Source: Haloplanus rubicundus | GTDB lineage: Archaea; Halobacteriota; Halobacteria; Halobacteriales; Haloferacaceae | DNA length: 64,000 nt | Assembly (NCBI RefSeq): GCF_003342675.1 | Contig: NZ_CP031148.1 | Span: 2,728,001 to 2,792,000 of the forward strand | Direction of reading: 5' to 3' | Part shown: piece by piece, positions 43,414 to 51,979 of the stretch | How positions within the stretch are numbered: position 1 is the first letter of the stretch | Layout: each line of letters starts with the position of its first letter | Notes under the pieces: model-generated | What the model saw: only the letters and a program-made list of their open reading frames with translations | Told to the model about the DNA's origin: nothing | Databases searched by the model: none | Made by a program: the position numbers and the translations under genes

Positions 43414-45215
43414 TGTGTGGCATCATCGGCTACGTCGGCGACGCCGACGAGACGCTTTCCGTTCTCCTCGACGGCCTCTCGAACCTCGAGTACCGCGGCT
43501 ACGACTCCGCGGGCGTCGCCGTCGGCGGCGACGGCCTCCGCGTCGAGAAGCGCGCCGGCCAACTCGACGCGCTGGAGGCCGCACTCGACGACGCCTCCGT
43601 CGCCGGCCCGGTGGGCATCGCCCACACCCGCTGGAGCACGCACGGGCCGCCGACGGACGACAACGCCCACCCACACACCGACGAGCGTGGCCGCGTCGCC
43701 GTCGTCCACAACGGGATCATCGAGAACTACCGCGAACTCCGTGACGAACTCGAACGCGAGGGCGTGACCTTCGCCTCGGAGACGGACACCGAAGTCGTCC
43801 CGCACCTGATCGCCCGCGAACTCCGCGGGGGTCTCGACCCCGAGGCGGCGGTCCGGGCAGCGACCGACCGGCTGGCGGGGAGTTACGCCCTCGCCGTCGT
43901 CGTCGCGGGGACGGACGCCCTCTTCGCCGTGCGGCACGACTCGCCGCTCGTCCTCGGGGTGGGCGACGGCGAGTCGTTCGTCGCCAGCGACGTGCCCGCG
44001 TTCCTCGAACGCACCCGCGACGTGGCCTACCTCGACGACGACGAGTTCGTCCGCCTCGACGATCAGGGGTGGACGGTCACCGACGCCGACGGCGCGACAG
44101 TCGAGAAGGAAATCCGGACGGTCGAGTGGGAGGCCGAACAGACCGGCAAGAGCGGCTACGACCACTACATGCTGAAAGAGATCCACGAGCAACCCGTCTC
44201 CCTCCGGCAGTGCATCAGCGGCCGGGTGGACGAACTCGACGGCCGGATCACGGTCGAGGAACTCGACGACCTGGGGGCTCCGGAGACGGTGCAGTTCGTC
44301 GCCTGTGGCACCTCGTATCACGCCGCGCTCTACGGCGCCCAGCTCCTGCGGGCGGCCGGTATCCCGGCGAACGCGTACTACGCCCACGAGTACGCGACTG
44401 CGCCGGCGCCCGTCTCGGGGGACGACCTCGTGGTCGGGGTGACACAGAGCGGCGAGACGGCGGACACGCTGAGCGCGCTCCGCGAGGCGGGGGGTCGGGG
44501 CGCCGAGACGCTCGCGCTCACGAACGTCGTCGGCAGCACCGCCGCCCGCGAGAGCGACCACGTCGTCTACATCCGCGCCGGGCCGGAAATCGGCGTCGCC
44601 GCGACCAAGACCTTCTCCTCACAGCTCGTGGGGCTGAACCTGCTCACCGCCCGGCTGGCGGACCGCGGCGTCGAGCGGCGGCGCGATCTGGTCGACGAGC
44701 TTCGGGGCGTGCCGAGCGACGTGCAGGCGGTCCTCGACGAGTCGAACGCCGCGGCGGTCGTCGAGGAGTTCGTCGACGCCGACGCCTTCTTCTTTCTCGG
44801 CCGCGGCCTCGACTACCCCGTCGCGCTGGAGGGCGCGCTGAAGTTCAAGGAGATAACCTACGAACACGCCGAGGGGTTCGCGGCGGGCGAGTTGAAACAC
44901 GGCCCGCTGGCGCTCGTCACGGCGAACACGCCCGTCTTCGCGGTGATCACGGGCGACGGCGAGGCGGCCCGCAAGACCCTCGGCAACGTCAAGGAAGTCG
45001 AGGCGCGGGACGCGCCGGTGGTCGTCGTCACCGACGGCGCCGCCGAGGCCGGCCAGTACGCCGATCACGTCCTGAAGATTCCGCGGACGGACGAGCGGCT
45101 GACGCCGCTGCTGGCGAACGTCCAGCTCCAGCTCGTCGCCTACCACATGGCCGCGCGGCTGGATCGGGCCATCGACAAGCCCCGGAATCTGGCGAAAAGC
45201 GTGACGGTGGAGTGA
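43413..45215 (+). CDS. glmS: Glutamine-fructose-6-phosphate aminotransferase (isomerizing)
   Basis: A 600-aa GlmS making glucosamine-6-P from fructose-6-P and glutamine, the first step to UDP-GlcNAc. The N-terminal glutaminase begins [10 protein letters not shown] with catalytic Cys2, then [19 protein letters not shown] and [15 protein letters not shown]. Two SIS domains (about 290-420 and 460-600) include [32 protein letters not shown] and the C-terminal [12 protein letters not shown] hallmark. ATG shares one base with the stop of the upstream nucleotidyltransferase, so translation is coupled. Confidence 0.97.
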   Translation: MCGIIGYVGDADETLSVLLDGLSNLEYRGYDSAGVAVGGDGLRVEKRAGQLDALEAALDDASVAGPVGIAHTRWSTHGPPTDDNAHPHTDERGRVAVVHNGIIENYRELRDELEREGVTFASETDTEVVPHLIARELRGGLDPEAAVRAATDRLAGSYALAVVVAGTDALFAVRHDSPLVLGVGDGESFVASDVPAFLERTRDVAYLDDDEFVRLDDQGWTVTDADGATVEKEIRTVEWEAEQTGKSGYDHYMLKEIHEQPVSLRQCISGRVDELDGRITVEELDDLGAPETVQFVACGTSYHAALYGAQLLRAAGIPANAYYAHEYATAPAPVSGDDLVVGVTQSGETADTLSALREAGGRGAETLALTNVVGSTAARESDHVVYIRAGPEIGVAATKTFSSQLVGLNLLTARLADRGVERRRDLVDELRGVPSDVQAVLDESNAAAVVEEFVDADAFFFLGRGLDYPVALEGALKFKEITYEHAEGFAAGELKHGPLALVTANTPVFAVITGDGEAARKTLGNVKEVEARDAPVVVVTDGAAEAGQYADHVLKIPRTDERLTPLLANVQLQLVAYHMAARLDRAIDKPRNLAKSVTVE

Positions 45216-45288
45216 ACGTCGGCGTCTCGCCGCGTCAACCGCCGCCGACGGAGAAACCCACTTGGTCGGCCGTGCCCTACCGGAGGTG

Positions 45289-46131
45289 ATGACCGACGCC
45301 CTGTTCGAGACCGGAGTCGCGCGCTGTCGACGGGAGGGGTTGACCGTCACCCGGTCGGACGACCGCGGGGAGCCGCCAGGGGTCGCCCGGCCCGCGAACG
45401 CCGTGCCGTCGCCCGACGATGCGCGGCCGTTCGAGCCGAGGCGAGCGACGCCGGCCGACGGGGCGCCATCGGTGTCGGCGCTGCTGTCGAGCGGCCGGAC
45501 GGTCGCCATCGAGTCGATTCGTGACCCCGAGCCGACGCTCGTGCTCTCGCGGCTGTGGAACGACCGGAACAACGGCCGCGCGGCCCTGTTCGTCGCGCCC
45601 GACCGCGAGACGGCCGACCGAATCGAGGCGATCCTCGCCCCGCCCGTCGGCGTCCGCGCCGCCGATACGGAGGGGCGGCGGTTTTTCGCCGGGCCGGACC
45701 GCGTGGCACTCGCCGAGGGCGGGTACGCCGCCGTCCCGGCCGGGACGACACTGGAGTGGCAGGAGTCGACGACGGCCCGCGAGCCGGTGGGGCTGATCGT
45801 CGACGGTGAGGGTGGGGACGCCGACGTCGACGCCGAGACTGCGGTCTCGGGGTCGTGGCTCGAACTGCGCGCCGACGGCGAGGTGGTAGCCCGTCTCGAC
45901 GGCGTCGACACGCTCGACTGCCCTCAGCGCGCACAGTTCCCGTACGCCTACCGCCGCGACGACGACAAGCGGATTCGGGTCGTCGACTTCGCCGGCCGGC
46001 CGGTCCAGCGCTACACCGGTATCGGAGCGATGCGCGACGGCGGCTTCCAGCCCGTCCCCGCACCGCTCGTCCCCGAACACATGTTCGACGGGGCCGTCGA
46101 CGGCTGGTGGGCGGTCCTCGTCGCCGAGTAG
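45289..46131 (+). CDS. Haloarchaeal protein of unknown function in the UDP-GlcNAc cluster
   Basis: A 280-aa soluble acidic protein beginning MTDALFETGVARCRREGLTV. It has a disordered-looking, Arg/Pro/Asp-rich stretch (about 30-65) and then an alpha/beta region (LLSSGRTVAIESIRDPEPTLVL, FVAPDRETADRIEAIL) ending in AVDGWWAVLVAE. No catalytic motif is recognisable to me. It lies between glmS and glmU on the same strand with 73- and 37-bp spacers, which suggests co-expression but does not show a shared function. Confidence 0.78.
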   Translation: MTDALFETGVARCRREGLTVTRSDDRGEPPGVARPANAVPSPDDARPFEPRRATPADGAPSVSALLSSGRTVAIESIRDPEPTLVLSRLWNDRNNGRAALFVAPDRETADRIEAILAPPVGVRAADTEGRRFFAGPDRVALAEGGYAAVPAGTTLEWQESTTAREPVGLIVDGEGGDADVDAETAVSGSWLELRADGEVVARLDGVDTLDCPQRAQFPYAYRRDDDKRIRVVDFAGRPVQRYTGIGAMRDGGFQPVPAPLVPEHMFDGAVDGWWAVLVAE

Positions 46132-46168
46132 GGACAACGGCTTTGTCGGCGCTCGCCGTCGTCCCGAT

Positions 46169-47353
46169 ATGCAGACCGTCGTGCTCGCGGCCGGCGAGGG
46201 GACGCGGATGCGCCCGCTCACCGACCGCCGCCCGAAACCGACCCTCCCCGTCGCGGACCGGACGCTCGTCGAACACGTCGTCGACGGCGCCCGCCGCGCG
46301 GGCGCCGAACGCGTCGTCGTCGTCGTGGGGTACGCCGCCGACGCCGTCCGTCAGGCCCTCGACGACCGGGACGTGACCTTCGCCGTCCAGGAGCGCCAGC
46401 GCGGCACCGCCAACGCCGTCCGCGCCGCGCGCGACGAACTCGAGGACGCGCCCTTCGCGGTCCTGAACGGCGACGTCCTGTACGACCGCGACTCGCTCGC
46501 CGCGCTCTACGACGCCGGCCCCGCTGTCGGCGCCGCCCGCGTCGACGACCCCGAGAACTACGGGGTGCTGGAGACCGACGCGGACGGCCACGTTCGGAGC
46601 GTCGTCGAGAAGCCCGCGAACCCGACCTCGAACCTCGTCAACGCTGGCGCGTACGTCTTCCCCGCGGCGGCGCGGGACTGGCTGGACGTAGGCGAGAGCG
46701 ACCGCGGCGAGTACGAACTCACGGACGTGTTGGAACGCGCCTGCGACGCCGTCGACGTGCGCGCCGTCGCGGTGGAGCGCTGGCTGGACGTGGGCCGGCC
46801 CTGGGAACTGCTCGCCGCCACCGAGTGGAAACTGGGTGACCTGGAGCGCCGGCTCGACGGCGACGTACACCCCGACGCCGACCTACGCGGGTCGGTCGTC
46901 GTCGAGGACGGTGCGACGGTCGACGCCGGCGTCGTGATCGAGGGCCCGGCGCTCGTCCGGGCGGGCGCGAGCGTCGGCCCGAACGCGTACGTCCGCGGCG
47001 CGACGCTGCTCGGCGAGGGGGCGAACGTGGGGCACGCAGTAGAGATAAAAAACAGCGTGCTGATGGCGGGCGCGACGGTCGGCCACCTCTCCTACGTCGG
47101 CGACAGCGTCCTCGGGCGCGACGTGAACTTCGGCGCCGGAACGACCGTCGCCAACCTCCGCCACGACGACGCGGCCGTGCGCGTCCGGGTGAAAGGCGAG
47201 TCGTCGTCGACGGGGCGGCGCAAGTTCGGCGTCGTCTGTGGCGACGCGGTGAAAACGGGCATCGACACGGCGCTGAACGCGGGCGTCGTGCTCGGAACCG
47301 GTGCGCGGACCGAACCGGGCGAGACGGTGCGGCGGGACCGCGACCGATCCTGA
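46169..47353 (+). CDS. glmU: Archaeal bifunctional GlmU (UDP-GlcNAc pyrophosphorylase/acetyltransferase)
   Basis: A 394-aa protein resembling the ST0452-type archaeal enzyme that acetylates glucosamine-1-P and then uridylylates it to UDP-GlcNAc. The nucleotidyltransferase domain has [19 protein letters not shown] and RRPKPTLPVADRT, QERQRGTANAVRAA and VLNGDVLYD. The C-terminal beta-helix (about 230-390) has KNSVLMAGATVGHLSYVGDS, VNFGAGTTVANLRHDD and the GRRKFGVVCGDAVKTGI segment typical of the acetyltransferase site. With glmS 0.95 kb upstream on the same strand, the pathway from fructose-6-P to UDP-GlcNAc is almost complete here; a phosphoglucosamine mutase is missing. Confidence 0.92.
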   Translation: MQTVVLAAGEGTRMRPLTDRRPKPTLPVADRTLVEHVVDGARRAGAERVVVVVGYAADAVRQALDDRDVTFAVQERQRGTANAVRAARDELEDAPFAVLNGDVLYDRDSLAALYDAGPAVGAARVDDPENYGVLETDADGHVRSVVEKPANPTSNLVNAGAYVFPAAARDWLDVGESDRGEYELTDVLERACDAVDVRAVAVERWLDVGRPWELLAATEWKLGDLERRLDGDVHPDADLRGSVVVEDGATVDAGVVIEGPALVRAGASVGPNAYVRGATLLGEGANVGHAVEIKNSVLMAGATVGHLSYVGDSVLGRDVNFGAGTTVANLRHDDAAVRVRVKGESSSTGRRKFGVVCGDAVKTGIDTALNAGVVLGTGARTEPGETVRRDRDRS

Positions 47354-47413
47354 CGCCCGGCGGACGAACGCTTTTGTCTACCGAACAACTAATTCCGAGA
47401 GACGACACCGGAC

Positions 47414-47962
47414 ATGGCCCAGTACGAACCGTTCGAGACGGGGGTGGAGGCCCGCGGGAGAGTCATCGTCGCCATCGAGGAGGGGATCGAGCAGTTCCGC
47501 GACGCTCACCGCGAGGCGGTACGGACGGCGCTCGCCGAGAAGGGCATCGCCGACCCGGACCCCGACGACTGGTACGCGCAGGCGGCCGAACTCGACGTGC
47601 TGGCGACGATTGCCGAGGAGTTCGGACCGCACGTCTTGGACCGGCTGGGCGAGCGGATTCCGTCCGTCGCCCGGTGGCCGGACGGCATCTCGGGCGTCGC
47701 GGCGGGACTGCGATCCATCGACGACGCCTACCACCGCAACCACCGCGGCGGCGACATCGGCCACTACCGCTTCGAGCGGGTCGACGAGGGGCGCGGCCGG
47801 GTGGAGTGCCGGAACCCCTACCCTTGCCCGTTCGACCGGGGGCTGATCCGGGCCGTCGCGAAGGAACACTCGCCGGTCGAGTCGTTCGTCTTCGTCGAGG
47901 AACGCGGCGGGACCTGTCGCCGCCGGGGCGACGACCGGTGTCTCTACACGGTCCGCTGGTGA
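47414..47962 (+). CDS. Cys-containing protein of unknown function, possibly V4R/HNOB-like sensor
   Basis: A 182-aa protein starting MAQYEPFETGVEARGRVIV. An N-terminal helical half (about 10-100) precedes a compact C-terminal half with CRNPYPCPFDRGLI, and then GGTCRRRGDDRCLYTVRW at the very end. The terminal G-x-C...C-x-Y-x-V-x-W pattern recalls V4R and heme-NO-binding-like small-ligand sensors, but I cannot confirm it. Four Cys in the last 45 residues could bind metal or form a redox pair. Stop lies seven bases from the stop of a convergent FAD enzyme. Confidence 0.75.
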   Translation: MAQYEPFETGVEARGRVIVAIEEGIEQFRDAHREAVRTALAEKGIADPDPDDWYAQAAELDVLATIAEEFGPHVLDRLGERIPSVARWPDGISGVAAGLRSIDDAYHRNHRGGDIGHYRFERVDEGRGRVECRNPYPCPFDRGLIRAVAKEHSPVESFVFVEERGGTCRRRGDDRCLYTVRW

Positions 47963-47969
47963 GCGGCCG

Positions 47970-49181
47970 TCACGCGTCCGCGCCCCGACCGTCGGCCGGC
48001 GCGTCGACGCCGAACGCCGCACACAGCGCGTCGAGTTCGGCGGGGTCGTCGGCGCCGGGGAGCGGACGGTCGGCGGTCCGGCAGGCAGCCGAGACGCCGA
48101 GACGATCACACACCCGGTCGGCCGTCGCCTCGGCCATCTTCCGGTAGGTGGTGAGTTTCCCGCCGACGATAGTGAGGAAGCCAGCCGCATCCTCAGCAGC
48201 GTGATCGAGGAGCGCGAACCCCCTGGAGATGGCCCGACCGTCCCGTCCGTCCTCGTCCGGCGCGTAGAGCGGGCGGACGCCCCAGTAGGTTCGCCGAACC
48301 GGCCGGTCGACCGCGGGACACATCGCGGCACACTCCGCGACGGTCCGTGCGACTTCCGCCTCGCTCCGCTCGAAGTCGTCGGGGTCGTCGACGGCGACGC
48401 TCGTGGTGCCGAGGACCGCCTCGTCGCCCCGCGGGACGACGATGTCGCCGTCGGCGGGCGGGCGACACCGGTTCAGCACGGCGTCGACGCCGGGATTCTC
48501 GACGCCGACCATCACGCCACGGGTCGGCCGCATGGGTACCGAGACGCCCGCGAGCGCCGCACACCGCCCGGCCCACGGGCCGGTCGCGTTCACGACGGCG
48601 TCGGCGCGAATCGTCGCGTCGAGGGTCCCGCCCACGTCGACGCCCGTGACGGCACCGTCCGCGACGCGGATGCCCTCGACCGGCGCGTGCGTGTGTATCG
48701 TCGCCCCCGCCTCGCTGGCGGCGGCGGCGTTGGCGACGACGAGCCGCGACGGGGAGACGACGGCGTCCGGGACGGCGAGGGCGCGCTCGACGGCGGGGGT
48801 CGCTTCGGGGACGCGTTCCCGGAGTTCGGCGCCCGAGAGCGTCTCGACGGACATCCCCAGGTCGGCACAGGCCGCGCGCTTGCGCTCGAAGTAGTCTGGG
48901 TCGTCGCCAGCGAGTTGGAGGAAGTAGCCGCCCGTCTCGTCGAGACAGGCCGGGGCGACCTCCCGAAGCACCCGATTCTCGGCGAGACAGGCGGCCGCGT
49001 CCGAGGGGTCGGCCTCGGCGTACCGGGCGCCGCTGTGGAGGACACCGTGCGAGCGGCCGGTGGTGCCGGCGGCGAGGGCACCCCGGTCGACGAGCGTAAC
49101 CTCGACGCCCCGGAGCGCCAGGTCGCGGGCGACGCCGACGCCCGTCGCGCCGCCGCCGATCACGAGGACGGTCGTCTGCAT
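47970..49181 (-). CDS. GlpA-like FAD-dependent glycerol-3-phosphate dehydrogenase/oxidoreductase (short form)
   Basis: A 403-aa FAD enzyme with an N-terminal dinucleotide fold VLVIGGGATGVGVARDLALRG, the DAO/GlpD motif TTGRSHGVLHSGARY, VNATGPWAGRCAALAG, and FLTIVGGKLTTYRKMAE near the C-terminus, the typical order for glycerol-3-phosphate dehydrogenases. It is about 150-180 residues shorter than usual haloarchaeal GlpA and lacks the C-terminal Cys-rich [2Fe-2S] domain. No glpB, glpC or glpK is adjacent. It may be a stand-alone paralog acting on glycerol-3-P or another 2-hydroxy substrate. Confidence 0.87.
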   Translation of the reverse strand: MQTTVLVIGGGATGVGVARDLALRGVEVTLVDRGALAAGTTGRSHGVLHSGARYAEADPSDAAACLAENRVLREVAPACLDETGGYFLQLAGDDPDYFERKRAACADLGMSVETLSGAELRERVPEATPAVERALAVPDAVVSPSRLVVANAAAASEAGATIHTHAPVEGIRVADGAVTGVDVGGTLDATIRADAVVNATGPWAGRCAALAGVSVPMRPTRGVMVGVENPGVDAVLNRCRPPADGDIVVPRGDEAVLGTTSVAVDDPDDFERSEAEVARTVAECAAMCPAVDRPVRRTYWGVRPLYAPDEDGRDGRAISRGFALLDHAAEDAAGFLTIVGGKLTTYRKMAEATADRVCDRLGVSAACRTADRPLPGADDPAELDALCAAFGVDAPADGRGADA

Positions 49182-49307
49182 GGCCGAGGATGCGGGAGCG
49201 GGTCACTTCACGGCGTCGGTGGTGGCGTAGAGCGGGCTCGGTGGCACGCCGGCCCGCCGCTCGCCCCGTGACGCGCCGTTTATCACCCCCGCGCCGCTGG
49301 ATCGGAT

Positions 49308-49973
49308 ATGGTGCCGCCGCTCGTACTCGACATCGACGGGACGCTGACGCGGGCGTCGGGCGGAATCGACCCCCGAGTCTTCGAGGCGTTGCCGGCGTGG
49401 GACGCGCCGGTCGTCCTCGCGACGGGCAAGGCGTTCCCGTATCCGGTCGCGCTCTGTCACTTCCTCCAGATTCCCGAACGGGTGATCGCCGAACACGGGG
49501 GCGTCGTCTACGTCGACGACGAGGTGCGGGTGACGGTCGACGCCGACCGACCGCGGGCGGCCGCCGAGGCGTTCGTCGACCGCGGCGGTGACCTGGGCTG
49601 GGGCGCCGCCGACACCGTCAACCGGTGGCGGGAGACGGAGGTGGCGGTCAGCCTCGACGCCGACGAATCGCTCCTCCGGAGCGCCGCCGCGGAGTTCGGC
49701 GTCGACGTGGTGGATACGGGCTACGCCTACCACCTCGTGACGCCGGGCGTCGAGAAGGGCGACGGGGTGCGCTCGGCCGCGGAGACGCTCGGCTACGACC
49801 CCGCCGACTTCGTCGCCGTCGGCGACAGCGAGAACGACGTGTCGACGTTCGAGGCGGTCGGCGAGTCCTTCGCCGTCGCGAACGCGGACGACCGGGCACG
49901 GGCCGCCGCGGACCACGTCACCGAGGGCGCACACATGGACGGGACGCTCGAAGCGCTGGCGTCGCTGCGGTGA
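49308..49973 (+). CDS. pgp: Phosphoglycolate phosphatase, archaeal HAD type
   Basis: A 221-aa HAD hydrolase of the archaeal TA0175-like family, which removes phosphate from 2-phosphoglycolate. HAD motif I is LVLDIDGTLTRA, motif II LATGKAFPYP, motif III includes the VEKGDGV Lys, and motif IV is AVGDSENDVSTFEAV. The type IIB cap lies between motifs II and III. It overlaps the next gene by one base (TGATG), so the two are coupled. Confidence 0.93.
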   Translation: MVPPLVLDIDGTLTRASGGIDPRVFEALPAWDAPVVLATGKAFPYPVALCHFLQIPERVIAEHGGVVYVDDEVRVTVDADRPRAAAEAFVDRGGDLGWGAADTVNRWRETEVAVSLDADESLLRSAAAEFGVDVVDTGYAYHLVTPGVEKGDGVRSAAETLGYDPADFVAVGDSENDVSTFEAVGESFAVANADDRARAAADHVTEGAHMDGTLEALASLR

Positions 49974-50488
49974 TGAATCGGCGCCGCCTCGGGACGAGCC
50001 TGTACGCGGGCGTCCTCTTCACCGTCCTCGGCACCGTCGCGTGGCTCAGCGGTCAGCCCTTCGTCTTCCCGAGTCTCGGCCCTTCGGCCTTCCTCCTCGC
50101 GTTCGAGCGACGGGGGAGTCGGGACCGACTGTACCGCGTCGTGGCGAGCCACGCCATCGGCGGCGTCGCCGGCCTCCTCGCGTACACGTTCCTCGGCGCG
50201 GGCGTGACGCTGACGGCGACGCCGGCGCCCGGATCGATAGCCGGCCTCCACCTCGTCGCCAGCGGCGTCGGCTCCATCGTCCTGACGAGTTGGGGGATGA
50301 TCGCCACCGACACCAACCACGCGCCGGCGTGTGCGACGACGCTCATCGTCTCGCTCGGCCTCCTCCCGACGCCGTGGCAGGTCGGGATCATCGTGGTGAG
50401 CGTCGTCGTCCTCGTCGCCGTCCACGGCGCCGTCGTCGGGGGATTCAGACGGCTCGTCGGAGAGTCACATCCGCGGTACGCGGACTGA
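49973..50488 (+). CDS. HPP-family integral membrane protein
   Basis: A 171-aa membrane protein with about four TM helices. The signature FPSLGPSAFLLAFE and the segment GVGSIVLTSWGMIATDTNHAPACATTLI (in parts) match the HPP family, some of whose members have been linked to nitrite transport in chloroplasts and cyanobacteria. The defining His-Pro-Pro here reads NHAPACAT, a variant. ATG at 49973 shares a base with the stop of the phosphatase gene. Confidence 0.86.
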   Translation: MNRRRLGTSLYAGVLFTVLGTVAWLSGQPFVFPSLGPSAFLLAFERRGSRDRLYRVVASHAIGGVAGLLAYTFLGAGVTLTATPAPGSIAGLHLVASGVGSIVLTSWGMIATDTNHAPACATTLIVSLGLLPTPWQVGIIVVSVVVLVAVHGAVVGGFRRLVGESHPRYAD

Positions 50489-50824
50489 TCACTCCGCGTC
50501 GACGACGGCCCCGGCACACCACGCCGCGAACGGGCCGTGGGCGTCCGCGGCGTCGATCCGTTCGATACAGGGCACGTCGTGGGGGTGCCAGCCGGCGAGG
50601 CGCTCCGCCAGCGCCGGATAGCGGTCGGCCGTCGTCTTCGCGAAGAGAATAGCCTCCTCGTCCTCGTGGACGGCGTCGTCCCAGCGGTACGTCGACGTGC
50701 AGTCGACGACGTTGACGCAGGCGGCCAGTCGCGCGTCGACGAGTCGGCTCGCGAGGTCGGCCGCCGCGTCGCGGGGGGCGGTGACGTAGGCGGTCACCGG
50801 CGCGTCGGCGTCGGAGTCGGGCAT
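50489..50824 (-). CDS. cutA: CutA1 divalent-cation tolerance protein
   Basis: A 111-aa CutA1 protein, a trimeric ferredoxin-like fold linked to Cu tolerance. Hallmarks are ARLAACVNVVDCTSTYRWD, VHEDEEAILFAKTTADRYPAL and DVPCIERIDAADAHGPFAAW. ATG at 50824 was chosen; a longer frame upstream overlaps the HEWD gene. Its stop directly abuts the stop of the convergent HPP gene. Probably co-transcribed with the HEWD protein gene five bases upstream. Confidence 0.95.
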   Translation of the reverse strand: MPDSDADAPVTAYVTAPRDAAADLASRLVDARLAACVNVVDCTSTYRWDDAVHEDEEAILFAKTTADRYPALAERLAGWHPHDVPCIERIDAADAHGPFAAWCAGAVVDAE

Positions 50825-50829
50825 TCGAC

Positions 50830-51039
50830 CTATACGTCGACCGCGTCCGTCCCGTCCATCTCGATGGGGACGAACGTGCCGTTGATGTCCCACTCGTGGA
50901 TGCAGTACACCCTGCCGACGACGCGTTCGCCGTCGTCGTCGCGCGCGACCTGCCAGGTACCCGTCGCGTCGTTCCAGACCTCCCGCCGGCCGCAGTCCTC
51001 ACACTGCCGAGCGGTCGGCTTCCTGATCGTGACGCCCAT
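50830..51039 (-). CDS. HEWD family small protein
   Basis: A 69-aa protein starting MGVTIRKPTARQCEDCGRRE. It has a CEDC pair (residues 13-16) and the motif CIHEWDINGTFVPIE that names the haloarchaeal HEWD family. With Cys13, Cys16 and the later Cys-x-His it could form a one-zinc ribbon. It lies five bases upstream of cutA on the same strand, so a metal-related role is possible. Function unknown. Confidence 0.87.
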   Translation of the reverse strand: MGVTIRKPTARQCEDCGRREVWNDATGTWQVARDDDGERVVGRVYCIHEWDINGTFVPIEMDGTDAVDV

Positions 51040-51121
51040 ACCCGACGATAGCGTCGGGCGGGGATTTAACCCTGTCTCATGGCCGCGCGGCACTTATGTC
51101 GCCGCGGCGGCAGGGGAACAC

Positions 51122-51685
51122 ATGGGCTTTCATACGTTCGACAGCGACCGGGCGACGGCGCTCGAGGACGCCGCCGAGCGGTATCGCTACTGTTCGCGCG
51201 AGGAACTCCACGGCCTCGTCGCGCCCCACGCGGAGATGCGTCTCGCCGACCTGGGGAGCGGCACCGGCTTCTACACCGACGACATCGCTCCCCACGCCGG
51301 GACGGTGTACGCCGTCGACGTGCAGTCCGTGATGCACGATCACTACCGCGAGAAGGGCGTGCCCGCGAACGTCGAACTCGTCGAGGCCGACGCCGCCGAC
51401 CTGCCGTTCGGCGCGGACGAACTCGACGCCGCCGTCTCGACGATGACGTTCCACGAGTTCGCGGACGGGGCGGCGTTGCGGGAGGTGGCGCGGGTCCTCC
51501 GGCCGGGCGGCCGCCTGATCACCGTCGACTGGGACCGCGATGGCGCGGGCGAGGCCGGGCCACCCCGCGACGAGACGTACGCCCTCGACGACGCCGTCGC
51601 CCTCCAGACCGACGCGGGCTTCGTCGTCGACCGCGCCGAACGCCGCCCGGAGACGTTCGTCTCGGTTGCCCACCTGACCGACTGA
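51122..51685 (+). CDS. Class I SAM-dependent methyltransferase (Methyltransf_11 type)
   Basis: A 187-aa methyltransferase. SAM-binding motif I is RLADLGSGTGFYTDDIAP, followed by motif II acidic residue in VYAVDVQSVM, motif III VEADAADLPFG, and post-motif LREVARVLRPGGRLITVDWD. Single compact domain with no obvious substrate-binding insert; substrate unknown (small molecule or quinone-type are family options). ATG at 51122. Its TGA opens copy 4 of the dispersed repeat. Confidence 0.92.
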   Translation: MGFHTFDSDRATALEDAAERYRYCSREELHGLVAPHAEMRLADLGSGTGFYTDDIAPHAGTVYAVDVQSVMHDHYREKGVPANVELVEADAADLPFGADELDAAVSTMTFHEFADGAALREVARVLRPGGRLITVDWDRDGAGEAGPPRDETYALDDAVALQTDAGFVVDRAERRPETFVSVAHLTD

Positions 51686-51758
51686 TACGGATTATCGTAG
51701 CTGTGTGCCGGACCGTCTCGGCGACCCACCGGTGAAGACTACAATAAACCGTATGATC
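51683..51758 (+). repeat. Stop-codon-anchored dispersed repeat, copy 4
   Basis: Begins TGATACGGATTATCGT on the methyltransferase stop codon, has core CCGGACCGTCTCGGCGACCC then ACCGGTGAA, and ends ACAATAAACCGTAT, a one-mismatch complement of the 5' terminus. The inner-stem 5' arm is lost. It fills much of the 141-bp gap before the next small gene. Confidence 0.85.
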
Positions 51759-51826
51759 ATCGCTCAGGCCGATCCCTCGACGCCCGAAACAATCATCTGG
51801 GTGAACGGTGTACGAACGTCGTAAGA

Positions 51827-51976
51827 ATGAGACACAATCTCATAGACCCGTACACGCCGGGTCGAGGGTACTACGAGTGCCGAACCTGTACACACCGGGT
51901 GGTAAGCGAGGACCGGCTGACGACCTGTCCGGCGTGTGGCGCCGGCGTCCGGAACCTCGCCGTGCCGCGGGAGTAA
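51827..51976 (+). CDS. Rubrerythrin-like zinc-ribbon microprotein
   Basis: A 49-aa protein with CRTC (residues 18-21) and CPAC (34-37), a knuckle pair for one Zn or Fe as in rubredoxin-like domains at the end of rubrerythrins. The opening MRHNLIDPYTPGRGYYECR and ending RNLAVPRE match a short family common in haloarchaea. Too short for most gene finders. Stop lies three bases before that of the convergent DUF368 gene. Function unknown. Confidence 0.82.
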   Translation: MRHNLIDPYTPGRGYYECRTCTHRVVSEDRLTTCPACGAGVRNLAVPRE

Positions 51977-51979
51977 GGC

